Source of the DNA: Clavaria fumosa
Lineage: Eukaryota; Basidiomycota; Agaricomycetes; Agaricales; Clavariaceae
Length of the DNA stretch: 64,000 nucleotides
Direction of reading: 5' to 3'
NCBI GenBank assembly: GCA_951802425.1
Contig: OX637796.1
Span: forward strand, 3,038,001-3,102,000
The notes under the pieces were generated by a model. That model was not told where the DNA came from. It ran no database searches and worked only from the letters and a program-made list of their open reading frames with translations. Below, piece after piece: positions 45,518 through 58,400 of the stretch. The position numbers were made by a program, and so were the translations under genes. Each line of letters begins with the position of its first letter. Within the stretch, counting starts at the first letter, position 1.

Positions 45518-48500
45518 TCATCGGCGTGCCCACATGTTGCGCAAGATGCCCTTCTTCCGTTTGCTGCCGTCGTCGTCGGTATCAGGGGACAGTTCCGCCT
45601 TGAAAGGTGAGCCCGCCGAATCCATCTCCGACTGCACGAGGTAAGCAGGCACTGAATCGACAGACGTCGCTTTACGCAGCATGAGACGTCGATGCGGGGC
45701 ATTCGGCGACTGACGGCCATTGCTACCTTGGCCGGAGGACCCAGCTTCTGGAGACTGTGGGCTATCGACAAATGCTCGCTCAGGCGTCCGAAGGTTGTCA
45801 TTGGGGCTCCGATCGTACGCCGCCGTCGGGAGGGGCGGCTCGTGCGCCGGGTCAACATTACGCACGCTCGAAGAGGACAACAAGTCCACCTCTGCGTCCG
45901 ACTGAACAGCCGCCTCCGTCTTCGCGGCCAACGATTTGAGGCGCGGCCGTCCACGATAGCCGCCAGAAGAAGACAGCGGCGTAGCGGGGGTGGTGCGGAT
46001 GGGCGGGGCGCTGCTGGGACCGGGCTGTATCGAGGCATTCTCGAGCGGACCCGGAACAGACACGGAGGGGCCGTCGCGCCGCCGGCGAGACAACGATCTC
46101 GGGCGACGGCGATGGTGCAGGTGTCGGTCGTGCTCCAGAGACGTCTGCGCCGCGAGCTGGCTGACGCGCTGCAGGGCGTGCGCCTCGACGTCCATACAGT
46201 TCGCGCACAGCTTGGATACATGCAGATCGGCCGGGTTCGGCGACGTGGGGTGGCGATGTTGATACTGCGCATTACGGATGACGGCCGAGCTGACGATGGC
46301 GAGGTGTTTGGGAAGATCTAGGAGGTGCGGGAGAAGGGGAATGGATTCGCAATCCAGCACGGGCAGCACAGAGCTGCGCTTCCGAAGGGAATTGCTGACG
46401 TTGAGCCGGTCATGTGTGCTAGCCGCATTCACGTTGTGTCCGGCAGAAGCCACGGGTGTAGAAACAACGAGGATATAATTGACCATGGATTGCAGACTTT
46501 CCTGCGTGAAGTCCTGCAGACCGCGCATATATTCCTCTTTTTGAACGTTCTGATGGAAGAAGGCTCTAAGAGATGGTCAACCTCTGAAAGAGACTGTAAC
46601 TGACTGCTTTGAGATTTGCGAGACTCTGGATAACCTTGGCAATTAGCGTCAGGCTACGCTGGACTGCTGGCCCAGGCATGCCTAAGAGATGATGCCTGTT
46701 AGCAACTGTTATCTTTCAGAAAAGAAGATGATGGTCACCTGGACACATCCCAAAGAGGTGAGGATGTAATATCGCAGGCACAATGAACCGCAAAAAGCAA
46801 AACGCGGAGACACTCTGCCATGGCAAGTCTCGTGTGCGCTCTTGAGTGCTCTCGTGGACTCGATACCGGTCCTCCACAAGCTCGCGTATGTGCTGGAAAA
46901 TTCGTCGCATCTCGCTAAGAGTTGAGTGGGTTAAGGAAGGCGACGTGACCTGGGACACGAGAAGACATACTTGGGACACTCATTTCGCGCAGAGTAAATC
47001 TGCTTCCAGAATTCCTGGCACCAGTAGACGAGCTGCTCAACCCCTTTCTCTATCTCTTTGATGCTCTTGCCGCTGCGCACAGGATCCACCTCAATCTCTA
47101 CCTTTTCGGAGCACAGGCGACGGAGGACACTTCCCACACTAGATTCCAAGAAGTCTTTCCCATACCACATCATGGAGAGTTCCACGACCTTTGTCAGCGT
47201 CGTATTGCCCCTGAAGAGGGTCGTATGCGCTGATGTCCGGCTCAATGAGGGCGGTGAACTTCATGGGCGAGCAACTCACAAGAAGGTGTTCCGTCGACTT
47301 CACGATCAGCAAACTCGAAGATCTGCTCGATGAGGTCGTTTTTCGCTATTGCGATCGAGATTAAGTGCGTATACATGGACTTGAGCTGTAACTTGCTGTC
47401 GAAATCAACCATCCATTCCAGGATGTTGCGAGAGTACAGGGTCTATACATGCGTCAGACAAGGGACCGCGATTAAATAAATAAATCCGCACTTGGAGAAG
47501 TTCGGAGTATGCTTGGTATGGGAGAATAAGTTCCCTAGAAGTTGAGTCAATGATATTGAAAGTGTGTGTGTTAAAACGCTGACTCGTCCAAACGAATCCT
47601 CAAATAGAGCTCTCCTACTCGGACGCCAGGGTCGACTGGGCCAGGATTCAGGACTGGGTACCATCCTTCAACAAGTTCACAACGCCTGAATGTACTGAGA
47701 CAGATGCTGATTGCGCCCAAAAGCACTGGTTTCAGAAATCGCTTATCGCGCCATAAGACGACGTCAAGATTCTCGAAGGGCGGCAGATCATGGAACGTGA
47801 AATTCTCATGCCATTCCGGAGAGCCTATACCCTTCTTGACGGTCGTCCTTCCGCAGGGTAAATTGTTCAAGAGGACTTCACAGGACACATCGAGATCGCT
47901 GGCGTCGGCTTCCTCTCCCATGGCGCTTCCGTTGGACGATATGTCAAAAGCAAGTCTTCCGTTTCCAAGATTACGCCCTTTCATGATCGACAGCTCGACT
48001 TGTCGCCACATTCGATAAGAACCGCCTTCGATGGGAAAGAACCATCTCCCGTACACTTCGGGTATGGCGTAAGAGCGTAACAGGGCCAGCCAGGTGTTCA
48101 ATGCATCGGTACTGCTAAACTGTATGTATACTGGCTCAGTTGGGTACGAACTCCATCTTTGCCGACTTGCAGGACGTGAGGGTGCGTAAACAGGTATTAG
48201 AGAAGAGCTCACGTGGCGCAGTAGATGCTCAAACAGTCCTTCCGGAGAAAGAGCGAACGATGTACAGGGCGCACATCTGTGTGGCTGAGAAAATGAACGC
48301 TGATTGTGCGGTACAATTGTGTCTCCTTCAAATGTTGTCAGGGCAAAGCGTTGGCGGGAATACATGTGAGCGCACGTCGAGATAGATGTTCAGGAAACAG
48401 CGGTCCTCTTCCTCGGTTATTTTGCAAATGGCAGGTCTCCAATTTCCATTTAAGAGGCTTCGAGCCAGGTTCCTCCGGCTGGACTTATCTTCAGGCAGGG

Positions 48501-48778
48501 AACGTATTAGAGACCGAGCGGGGCAGTGCCGTGAGAACCGACCTTTGACCTTGGCATCTTCGCCGACTGTGGCCGAAGAATCATGCTTATCATGCTTCTT
48601 TCGTGAACTCTGTGGTCACTAGGGGTGAAAAAGACTTGAGAGCGATTGAAGAAATACGCGGACGCGCCTTGCGAAAGCCTGAGGTGCCGCTTGATGATAC
48701 AAAGACCTCAACCGAGACAAGAGATTCTTGAGTGCTCAAAGTTTGGCTCGAGGATGGTTCTGTATGGAGTTCCGGCAT
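45518..48778 (-). CDS. C2-domain Ras GTPase-activating protein
   Basis: RasGAP that switches off Ras-like GTPases. From about 48778 an N-terminal region with PH-like pieces (HEKHDSS, VYSRQRFALTTFEGDTIV) leads to FSSTDALNTWLALLRSYAIPEVYG. A C2 domain follows (ELSIMKGRNLGNGRLAFDI, SCEVLLNNLPCGRTTVKKGIGSPEWHENFTFHDLPPFENLDVVLW). The RasGAP domain contains VELSMMWYGKDFLESSVGSVLRRLC, IEVDPVRSGKSIKEIEKGVEQL, and the signature VSAFCFLRFIVPAILHPHLFGM. After LIAKVIQSLANLK, the final exon (45518-46528) is a long disordered tail (SPQSPEAGSSGQGSNGRQSP) ending KGILRNMWARR. The C2-RasGAP order resembles BUD2/CLA2 or SynGAP-type proteins rather than IRA/NF1. The exact start and several introns are provisional. 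Confidence 0.8.
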
Positions 48779-49547
48779 GAGGAGACGCGTTGACTGGACG
48801 GAGAGAAATGCAATGAAGATGGAGTGGGTTGTGGAATGATGATATAGTGGCTTAACGGCAAAGTGGCATTGCAGGATGCCAGAAAAGGTCGCACGAGCGT
48901 GTTGCAGTCCAAAACAGCCATGTGGGTTGAGCCGACACGTCTAGGGCGGTGCAACCCTTCGACTGGCATGTTTGAATGATCTTGGTCTCTCGTGGGGACA
49001 GGACAGCTGAGGACAGCTATTCGTGGACAAGTATAGGTAATCGTGGCGGATAATTCCCGTGGCATTGGCCTATGAGCCTCGTACGAGAACTCTATGCAGG
49101 CCAGTGGCACCGCAACGAAGCATAGTTTTTGGGTCGGGAAACGGGACCCGCTTTGCGAAAATATTCATGCAACGAACGAGGTAGATCATTGCTGTACACT
49201 AACAACTGTTGTTGCGGCACGGCAATCATCACACGTTGCTCTCGAATTGGTTCACGCCGTGCGAGAGCAACCACCGACGGCCGTGATCGATTTTGATCCT
49301 TGCATCAAAGGAAGAATGCTGCGTTTTGATATGCCTCGGCAGCGCATTTGGAAGATAGAAGTCGACAGATACGGCTAAAACTAAACAGATTTTGATCATG
49401 CCAAGTCGTCTGGTATATACAGCCGTGGGGCTTATTATAAGGTGGTAAGTGGCTCTAAAAGAAAAGAGGCAACGGTCGTTCAGTCTATTCTGCGTGTCTA
49501 TGTAAAGTTTATTCGTTGAGTAGATCGAGGGGGGCAACAGGAAAAAC
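48779..49547. other. Intergenic, no recognisable gene
   Basis: About 770 bp between the RasGAP start and the elongase stop (both minus strand). Open frames of up to 124 codons exist on both strands but have no motifs, no splice support and overlap each other. Presumed RasGAP promoter plus elongase 3' UTR. Confidence 0.45.
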
Positions 49548-50773
49548 TTACATTTTCCCGTTAAGGATACCGTGACCGTTGGCGAGATGACCGTTGGCGA
49601 AATGACCATTGGCGAGATGATCGTTCGCAAGCGACTTCTTCACAGGTTTCTTGGCAGGTTTTTTGTACGTCTGGATGTAGAAATTGATGAACAGGCCAAG
49701 GTAACTGGTGAGGACGAGGCAGCCGACGATCGCCGCGTATTCACTGCCGGCGCAATCGCCAGGGCAAGGCATGGTGTAGCGATAATACCGCCACACTGTG
49801 TGCGCGTACGCTACGTGATGATAGTCAGCCAGAATTGATCGTTGGCAGTGGACACGGACGGACTCCCAAAGTACACTGCACAGAGATCGACCACGAATTG
49901 CGAGATTTGCATGCTCGTCAGATACTTCTTCCACTACATAGACCGACCTCAAAATTTACAGGAAGGCACAGAAGAGGGAGCCATACCCATATTTTAGCCC
50001 CACCAGCGGTGGCATAGTAATAATAATCTGATCAAAGATCAGCGAGGACCCTTCATTGCTGAGCCGCAGTTAACCCTTACACATTAAGACATGCACAGCC
50101 AAGTTTAAAGTGATGACAACCCATGACTGAAGGCGTGTTAGCTCATAACACGCGTGCAGGAATGAAAAAAGCTCACTATGCTTGTCTTGCCCTGTAATTC
50201 CGCGAAACACAGGAATGCAGTCGCAGAGTGATGGAAGACGTGGAGGAATTCTGAAAGTGGCATTGAGCACGAGCACAGACCCGTGAAAAAATAAGCAGAA
50301 ATTACGCAGTGGCTTTTTCTTGAACGCGAGGAAGATAGTATCAAGTAATTCGATGTATTTGAACATGTAGTTGATCAGGTAGTAAAACCCCATTCTCTGT
50401 TAGGCATATTAGCAGCGTAATGTAAAAGAAGAGTCAGCCTTACATTGGTCCATGACTTCTCATTACACATGGCATAGAACAATCCATTCTTCCAATATAT
50501 GGGGAATATCTCTTCCACCATCAACAACAACAACAGTAAACTCCCAGCGCTGAGGATAATGTTGTGCGCTTGAAAAAGCGTGTTGAGGCTCTTTGGTGGA
50601 CGGCCGACCATGTAAGCCTGGATCCCGTATATGGCAGCCAGATAAGAGACCATGGCGACCGCCACCTCAGCGGATGTTGCAAGGGGAGTGTGACCTGGAA
50701 TGAACGAGGTAAAGTGAGGCGGTAACTTGGGCAAAGGCAGATGCGCGAGAAGGAAGTCAGCCAGAGGAGCCAT
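49548..50773 (-). CDS. Very-long-chain fatty acid elongase (ELO family)
   Basis: ER membrane 3-ketoacyl-CoA synthase that condenses acyl-CoA with malonyl-CoA. The start at 50773 gives MAPLADFLLAHLPLPKLPPH. ELO signatures: KSLNTLFQAHNIILSAGSL, MGFYYLINYMFKYIELLDTIFLAFKKKPLQ, the catalytic His box FLHVFHHSATAFLC, SWVVITLNLAVHVLMYYYYYATAGG, WWKKYLTSMQISQFVVDLC, and a late span SEYAAIVGCLVLTSYLGLFINFYI. Five introns (for example the exon break in PL|QFLHV) are needed and all have GT-AG ends. After the last span comes a Lys-rich YKKPAKKPVKKS and a tandem repeat tail. Substrate chain length cannot be read from sequence; yeast Elo2/Elo3 are the nearest functional models. Confidence 0.9.
49572..49631 (-). 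repeat. 15-bp tandem repeat encoding the elongase C-terminal tail
   Basis: About four imperfect 15-bp units encode LANDH, LANGH, FANGH and LANGH near the C-terminus, just before GILNGKM. The unit is in frame and gives a small, His-bearing hydrophilic tail on the cytosolic end of the elongase. Confidence 0.75.
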
Positions 50774-52421
50774 ATCGAGAGGAAGAGAGTGGAAGTGGAA
50801 GGAACTGAGACGGCGCTGAGGTTATGTATGGGGAAATAAAATATGGAGAAAAAGGCGATACAAATCCTTGACCAATGGCCGATGTCCGCTCATCAGTCAG
50901 GGCTGTCACGCGGTCACGCGGTATATAATGACATGACATGATTTGGATTTTGGATTTGAACTAAGGATTTGGGGAAATGCCGTTCAATTTTTTATAATAA
51001 ATAAAGTCATATAGCATAGCGTCTAACAAGGAGACTACCTTATTTTTCCATGAGTACAGTATACCTCCACCAAATCCATACCAGGAGTATTCATGTAAAT
51101 ATGACGGCGGGTCCCGCTTCCAGGTCAGCGAGTAAGACAGTATCCCTAAAGACAAAACCAACACGTCAGAATGCACGATCTGTGTACAGGAGCCTTTACT
51201 TACCGTTTTATCAGTTGTGCAGGCGCGAGACCGTTAATAGCACGGTCTTTCATGGCAGACACCTTAGAAGCGCCAGACCCTGCGGGAACGACACAAACGA
51301 CGCAATAAGGTGAATTGGATGGTGCTACACTGTGGGAAGCCGAAAGCTAAAAATACAAGCATTGGCCTCAGATAATCTCTAGCGAGGAGGGCTGGAGAAG
51401 CTCACGCCTGAACCACGCAGGGCCTCGAGAACGGAATGAACGAAGAGCAAGCAACGTGAACGTGATTCATGAAGGTCAAACAGATCCAGGCCTTCACCAA
51501 GTCAACAAGAGACCACCAAGTCACGTAACGAGAACGACGTACATGTCTCTGAAGACGGACAGCACGTCGGGACTGAACAATGGAGACGAACTCGACTACA
51601 ACCGGAGCTTAAGATGAGCCTGATTCCGTTGCGTCAGTCAGGTCACACCAAAATTCTAGTTGTCTGAAACCTACTGGACAAAAGGCTTTTGGGCAGTTTG
51701 AACGTTCCCCAGCTATCCATGCCAAACGACAAGGGTTAGAACCGGCGGTCGTTAGTAGGGTATGCAGTGGCACCTCATTAAGCCGCAATTCCGTCTTGGA
51801 CCCTTCGATTGGCGTAGAGACGGAAGAGGAGAGTAGTGAGACCATGATGGCGAGTGCAGGTGTAGTGAGAGAACGAGATCAAGGGGTGTGGTTGGAATTC
51901 ATAAATATGGTCAACGATATATAGTTTGTCCGTCATGGTGTCACCGGGTCATCACGCCGACACCGGAGCACAACGGACAAAATCACGGGAACGGCGTGGC
52001 GTTTATGAACCTTAAGAACGGTAAATTTCCAAAACCCCAGGCGCCTAACGTTTGCGTTTGGTGGGCGAGGGAGCAAGGTTGGCGCATTCCTACCTCAAGA
52101 ACCGCATTGACAGCGCCGACATGAGACTGGATCTTTGCGTCAAACTGTCAACATTTGGAGAGCACGCCTCGGCGTGCTCATTGGCGGGAGTATGTAGTTG
52201 TCTCACTTACTCGTGTGACGTCGAAAGAAAGGGGGGTCAGCAGGACAGCTGTGCCACCGCGTGTGTTCCCCCCTCGCCCTCGCGCGAAAACGTCGCCTTG
52301 TTATCCTGAATGGGGTATACCGCTGACGTAATTGCATGCGTTCATCAATGCTCCGCAGTGAGTGCCTCTGAGCACCAACCTCACAGTCCTAGCAACTCTC
52401 GAAGCCTAAGGAACGTCCGTG
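50774..52421. other. Long gene-poor intergenic region before VPS13
   Basis: About 1.65 kb between the elongase start (minus) and the VPS13 start (plus). Weak open frames occur: minus 50961-51176 (71 codons, a hydrophobic start then WKRDPPSYLHEYSWYGFGG) and minus 51609-51845 (78 codons). Neither is recognised. A consensus intron (gtaagt ... tctttag, about 51158-51204, minus) hints at a small spliced leftward transcript, but I could not build an open frame across it. No transposon or tRNA was seen. Confidence 0.35.
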
Positions 52422-55400
52422 ATGTGGTATGGGGCCTCATTATATCAGACCCTCATGATTTGATTGTTTTCTCCTTATTATAGGTGGTTGGATCCTGGAA
52501 AAGAAGTGCTCAATGTGGTACGTGTCTTCGCATTAAGTCACGTCTGTCCTCAGAGTCTTGCCCCCAGGTTTTCAAACGCATACTTGCGCCATACGTGGCC
52601 AATTTGGACATGAATCAAGTGAACTATGGGATTGGACAAGGTTCGCTTGAATGCGTATCTTAGTTGGTTTGATCTTTACTTTGTCTGCCAGGTCAATTGA
52701 CACTACGAAACTTGCGATTAAAGAAGGGAGCTTTGGACAAGTTCAGGTTACCAGTCGATGTGCTTGAAGGTTCGACATTTATCTTTGCTGCCACTGTCTT
52801 GTTAATTACTTGACAAAAGGACATCTCGGCAAATTCACTCTTTCACTCCATTGGATGAATCTGGGCAATAAGCCCGTGGAAATAATGATCGAAGATGTCT
52901 ACCTCCTCGTGGTACCTTCCCCACAGACTACCGTTGATCCTAAAGAAGATGAGGAGAGAGCGCAAGCTGCGAAAGCCGAGCGGCTTGAGAATTCAGAATT
53001 GTTGCACATGCGTGACAGGACGGTCACCGCTACGGAAAATTTTCAAGAGAACCAGGGATTGTTTCAATCTTTGATAACGAAAATCATTAACAACTTCCAG
53101 ATAACCGTGAGGCGAATTCACATTCGCTATGAAGATCATTTGAGCGTTCCAGGTGTACGTCGCAACGAATCCCTTTCGTCACGTGCAGTCATTTGATCCC
53201 TTCCAGCGCCCTTTCGCCGCTGGTGCTACCCTGGCTGGTTTCACGGCCGTATCTGTCAATGATCAGTGGCAACCTGCATTTATCGAGGGCACAGCAGGCA
53301 CCATTCGCAAGGTGGTTACCACTCACTCTTATGGCTCTTCTCTGACGCAGCATTCAGCTTGCAAACCTTGAATCTTTGGCCGTGTACTTTGATACCGACT
53401 CGCGCATTATAGCAGGCCTCGCTTCAGATGATGTCATCAAAGCACTTGTTTGTATAATCCCTCAGTGTGGCAGTCAATCTCGTTAATGACATCTGTTCAG
53501 ATGTCTAACGAAGGCCAGATAGACGAACATCAGTACATCCTCAGGCCCGTTTCTGGGGAAGGTCGAGTTGCGTTGTCATCACGAAACCAGCTTGTCTCAG
53601 TGCTCACACCCTACGCTGTTTTCAGATCACTGTCAATCATAGCTTCGGCAAAGACACGCCGCGCTTTGACGTGCAAGGCCTGTTTGATGAGATTGGCGTT
53701 GCACTGAATCACGACCAATACAAAGATGCTATCTCCTTGGTTGATATGTACCACGTGTATGCCCGCAAGCTGCAAGTAAGTTTACAGACTAGCGTTTCGT
53801 GTGTACGCTCATTTTCATGTCCAGTATCGCAAATTTCGACCATCAGAAGAGGAGTTTTCTGCCCATCGTGCGAAGGCGTGGCTCAAATTTGCATCAACTG
53901 CCATCCTCGAGGGTGTTCGTGAGCGGCGCCGCAAATGGGCTTGGGAATACTTTAGGGAACGGCGGGATGATCGAAGGACGTATGTTGATCTCTTTCAGAG
54001 GAAACTCTTAGGCACTCTGATAGGAGAGGTATGTGAATACGTGTCTGTTTGTCGCACCATATCCATAAAAGTCTCAAACCTTGCGCAGGGGCTACCCACA
54101 TTTGAGCAACTGGAGCGAAAGCTGTCCTACGAAGACCTTCGCTTCTACAGGTCCCTCGCCCGTTCTCAGTTGCGGAAGGACGCTGCTCTACGGAAAAGAC
54201 TTGACGAGGAGAGAGCTAAACAACAAGCGCAGACATCTGGAGGATGGACCAGCTGGCTTTGGGGATCTTCCCAAAAGCAGCCCCAAGCCGAAACTGCTTT
54301 CGGAGGCGAGATGACTGATCAACAACGAAAAGAATTGTACGACGCTCTTGATTACGATGAGAAAGCGGCCATCGTGGAATCAATCAACGTTCCGCGAGAC
54401 GCCTTGAAAGCGCGGATCGTCGTGTCCCTCAACAGAGGCTCATTTGCTCTCAAAATGGAGCCTTCAAGCGATGCCCTCTCAATCGTCTTTGATGTATTTC
54501 AGGCTACTTTCGTTCAGCGGCCAGACAATTTCGAGGCCTCTCTTTCCCTTGCTGATTTTAGTGTCTTCGACCGTATCACACCCAACACGCTCCACCCAAA
54601 GATTGTGCAAGTCAAGGAGGCTTCTTTCAGGTCCCCTACTGTCGTCAGTCAAGCCACCGATGAGAAGCCTGCGAGCCATATGGACCGGCCTTTCTTTTAC
54701 CTTAATTTTGAGATGAAACCTCTTGACGATCGAGCTGATACCGCTCTGACTGTTTGTATGCGAGAGATGGAAATCATCTATCACAAAGGTGTGGTCGAAA
54801 CAGTCTATTGGTTCTTCAAACCTCCCGCTAGTCAACTGGAATCCGTTGAGGCTCTACTCGTACGTGTTTGCCGCATCATATCGACGGACTCGATAAATCA
54901 ATCGTGGAGTACAGAGCGCGGCTAGCCGGACGCTAGAGGGACTCCGGAAAGAAACGCGAGCTGGGCTAGAGTTCGCGCTTCAGAACCACAAGACGGTTGA
55001 CGTGCAAATGGACATGAATGCTCCTATCATTATCATTCCGGAAGAGTAAGCCTCAGTTCAGTGGTTGCGGTACAGACTCATTTACTTCTTTAGCATCACA
55101 ACTTCCAAGTGCAAGCATCTCGTCATCGACGCTGGTCATATATCCATCGAGAGTGATCTGGCGAATAAAAGTGCCGTCCACGACATTTATTCCAAGCGCA
55201 ACCAAAAGTACGGCGAAGAAGATTATGAACGGCTCGAGGCGCTCATGTATGATAAAATGTTCCTCAAATTTGAAGCTGCGCAGGTAGGCACTTCCCGAAA
55301 TCTTATGCTCAGATTCTTACCTTGCTCAACCATTCCAGTTTCTCATTGGCAACGATCTGCAGTCTTGCCGTGATGCATTGGCATCCGATTCCCATGACAC

Positions 55401-58400
55401 TCTTCATTTACTTGAGCGGGTCAACATTGAAGTTCAGATTCAAAATTCCATAGTCCCCAAAGCCGTCAATTTGACAAGGTTCAAAATATCTGGAACACTA
55501 CCGACCTTGCAGCTAAACATGTCTGACATCAATTACCTGTCTCTGATGCGTATAATAGACGTCTGCGTCCCGAACTTCGACAACGACGAAGACACATCTC
55601 ACGTGACCATGGTCGCAGCCCAACTAACAAATCCTGTAGGCAATGCCCTGGTTGGATATACGCTCCCGCCCCTACTCGCACCTGGAGATTCTGATTACAA
55701 ATATATCGAGGCAATTTCCGAGGACCAAGAGGACAATACTTCCAACCGTCAGAAAGGGGTTTCACATGATGCTGAAGACGCAGACATTGAGGTCCGTGGC
55801 TGAATCTGATGTTTTCTTGAGGCGTCCTCTAAATCATTGTTCAGCATATGGAATGGCATCAGCATCTTTTTGAATTGAATTTTGAAGTGGAGAAGCTTCG
55901 TGTTTCCGTATCGAAGGCAAACGGCGACATGAATAAGCCACTAGGTGACTTGGTCTTAGAGCGTTTTTCTTTGGCACTCTGGTTAGCGAAATTTGATATG
56001 CATGTCGATGTCAAGCTAAGGTCAGCCGATCATTATACACATATGTCAACGCTAACTTTACCAGATCACTATCTATGCAACTCATACAACCTGGGGTTGA
56101 GCCAATTGAGTTTGCCTCTTCGGTGTCGCCAAAAATTCAGGCCGACAAGGATCTTCTAACCGTCGCGTACAAGCGAGTGCAGAAGACGTCTCCTGAATTT
56201 ATCACATTGTATGACGGCATCAGTCAGAGTGTCGACGTTAATATTTCGACCTTCATCTTTCGGATCGCCCCCGAGCCAGTCCTCGCGCTTTATGATTTTG
56301 TAATGACGACATTTGTGCCTCACAACAGCGCTGCCAACGACACTCAGACCAGTCAATCAAATGACGCGAATCTGTTAACAGTGGCGACTCAGGCTCAACC
56401 CAAGGATGACAAGATTCGTGTTACGGTGCAATTGGCAACCGTACAAGGCTAGTTTCTGCTTTATTTTTCCTTTGACCCTACTTACCGTGAACTGCAGTCA
56501 CGCTGGTTAATGCCGCTACCGACCTTGCTACGCTTTCTTTGACCACTGCTCAAGTCGAAGTGCTTCTCCGAGCTAACGCCCTTCGCGTAGCGGGACGGCT
56601 TGGAAGTCTCAACCTCAGCGATGACTCCAAAACGCAAAGTACGGTGCCGGAATTCAAACAGATTCTGTCCATTGAGGGGGACAACTTTGCCGTATTCCGA
56701 TACGAAACTTACGATGCAGATCAACGTGGTCCTGATAATATCCAATCATTCTTCACTCTCGATGCTGCTTCTGTAAAGGTCCATTTCCTGGAGAGGCCGC
56801 TCCACAGCATCAACCTTTTCATGGCGAAGCTCGCAAAATTGAAGGGTCTATATGATGCAGCCGCGCAGGCCGCCGTTCAGAAAGCCTCCGCAATTGAGCG
56901 TATGCGAATCGAAGTCTCCGTCAAATCACCGATCGTCATCTTCCCCTTAAATGCGTCGAAATCCTTGGACGTCCTGATCTTGCGGCTTGGTGAAATCAGT
57001 GCTCGGAATCACTATGAAGGCGTTGTAAACAAGATCGAGGCCGGTCTCCGTGGCATTCACTTAGCGTCAAAGATTTATCACGACTATCAGTCATTCGAAC
57101 TAAATCTCATTGATGATATCGACGTTGAAGCGCATATCACTCACACCAACGAAATCGATCGCGCCAAGAATGCCGATCTTCCTGATAGCCAGGCATGTCT
57201 CATAGTTCTTCCATCAGTCTAGACCTGACTCTTGCTTTTTCAGGTCGTGGTGGGAATCTCAGATGTCAAGCTACATCTTACTCAGGTCCAGTACGGACTA
57301 CTCATCGCCCTCTCCGAGTCTGTCCCACGAGCCTTCAAGAGTGATTCTCCAGATGCTGCAGAAGCAGAGGCAGTTTCGCCACTTCCATCGAAATCCACTC
57401 ACTCGCAGGAAGTTCTCGTTGATCTCGAGCCAGAATTGCGCACAGTTCCTTCAAGCGATGGTGTCCAAAGCTGGCCCTCCCTCGACCTGCTTGTGACTAT
57501 CAACGTGGTGAAGCTGCATCTGTACGATGCCTCGGCAATGGTAGAGACCAATCTCAAAGATCATGGCATTGCGAGGTTTGCGCTCAATACATGCGAGCTT
57601 CGTCTTAAGACGCTATCCGATGGGGCTAGCGAAGCACAAGTTGTGCTTAAATCTTTTACGATGTCTAACATCCGGCCCACCTCAACGCAGTTTCGTGAAA
57701 TCATACCTGCTGCTGACCACGATCGCAACCAATTCATGCTTCTCTATACAAATTCCGGGCCCTCCTCCTTGTTAATCCTCACCGTAGATTCCCCTCAAAT
57801 CATGTTTGCAGTGGATCCTATGCTGGCTCTACTCGAGTTCTTTACTAGCGCTTCGCCGAGCAGGGCCGAAGGCGGCAGAGACACTGCTGTGATGCAAGAC
57901 AATTCGCGGAATGACCTATCAACATCACCTCTAGATTTCCGTGTCGACCTTCACGATGTCGCGATCAGTATATTAGAGAACGACATGGATGCTGAGTCTC
58001 CGGTTCTCAAGCTCTCCATAAGCCAGATTCTACTCGCCCAGCAGGTATGAAATGCTTTATTGTTCCATCAGCGTGCTCATTCTCTTCAGGGTACCATGGT
58101 CTTGACGGTTTCCCGATTCGGGATGTCACTTACTCGCATGGGGAAACAGTCTGAAAGTGTCCGTGTCATGGACGACGTGGACTTGTCTTTCTCTTTAGAC
58201 AATCGCACACCTTCGTCGCAAAACATTGTCAGCGTGGAAATAGCCGCGACCCCACTTATTTTCAGAGCGTCGTATCGGGATATCAGCCTTATCGCTGGTA
58301 TCATCAATAAAGCTTCCCAAAGCTATATGGATTCTCAGAAGTCACAATCGGGCGGGGCGAGTGAGAAGTCGAACTCAATCTCCGGCGAGTCTTCGTCGCA

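Noticed and set aside
45692..46321. 209-codon plus-strand open frame rich in Arg
   Set aside because: Antisense to the disordered GC-rich tail of the RasGAP; no domain and no start context.
49094..49378. 94-codon plus-strand open frame
   Set aside because: No family resemblance, no signal peptide, and it overlaps several other short frames in intergenic DNA.
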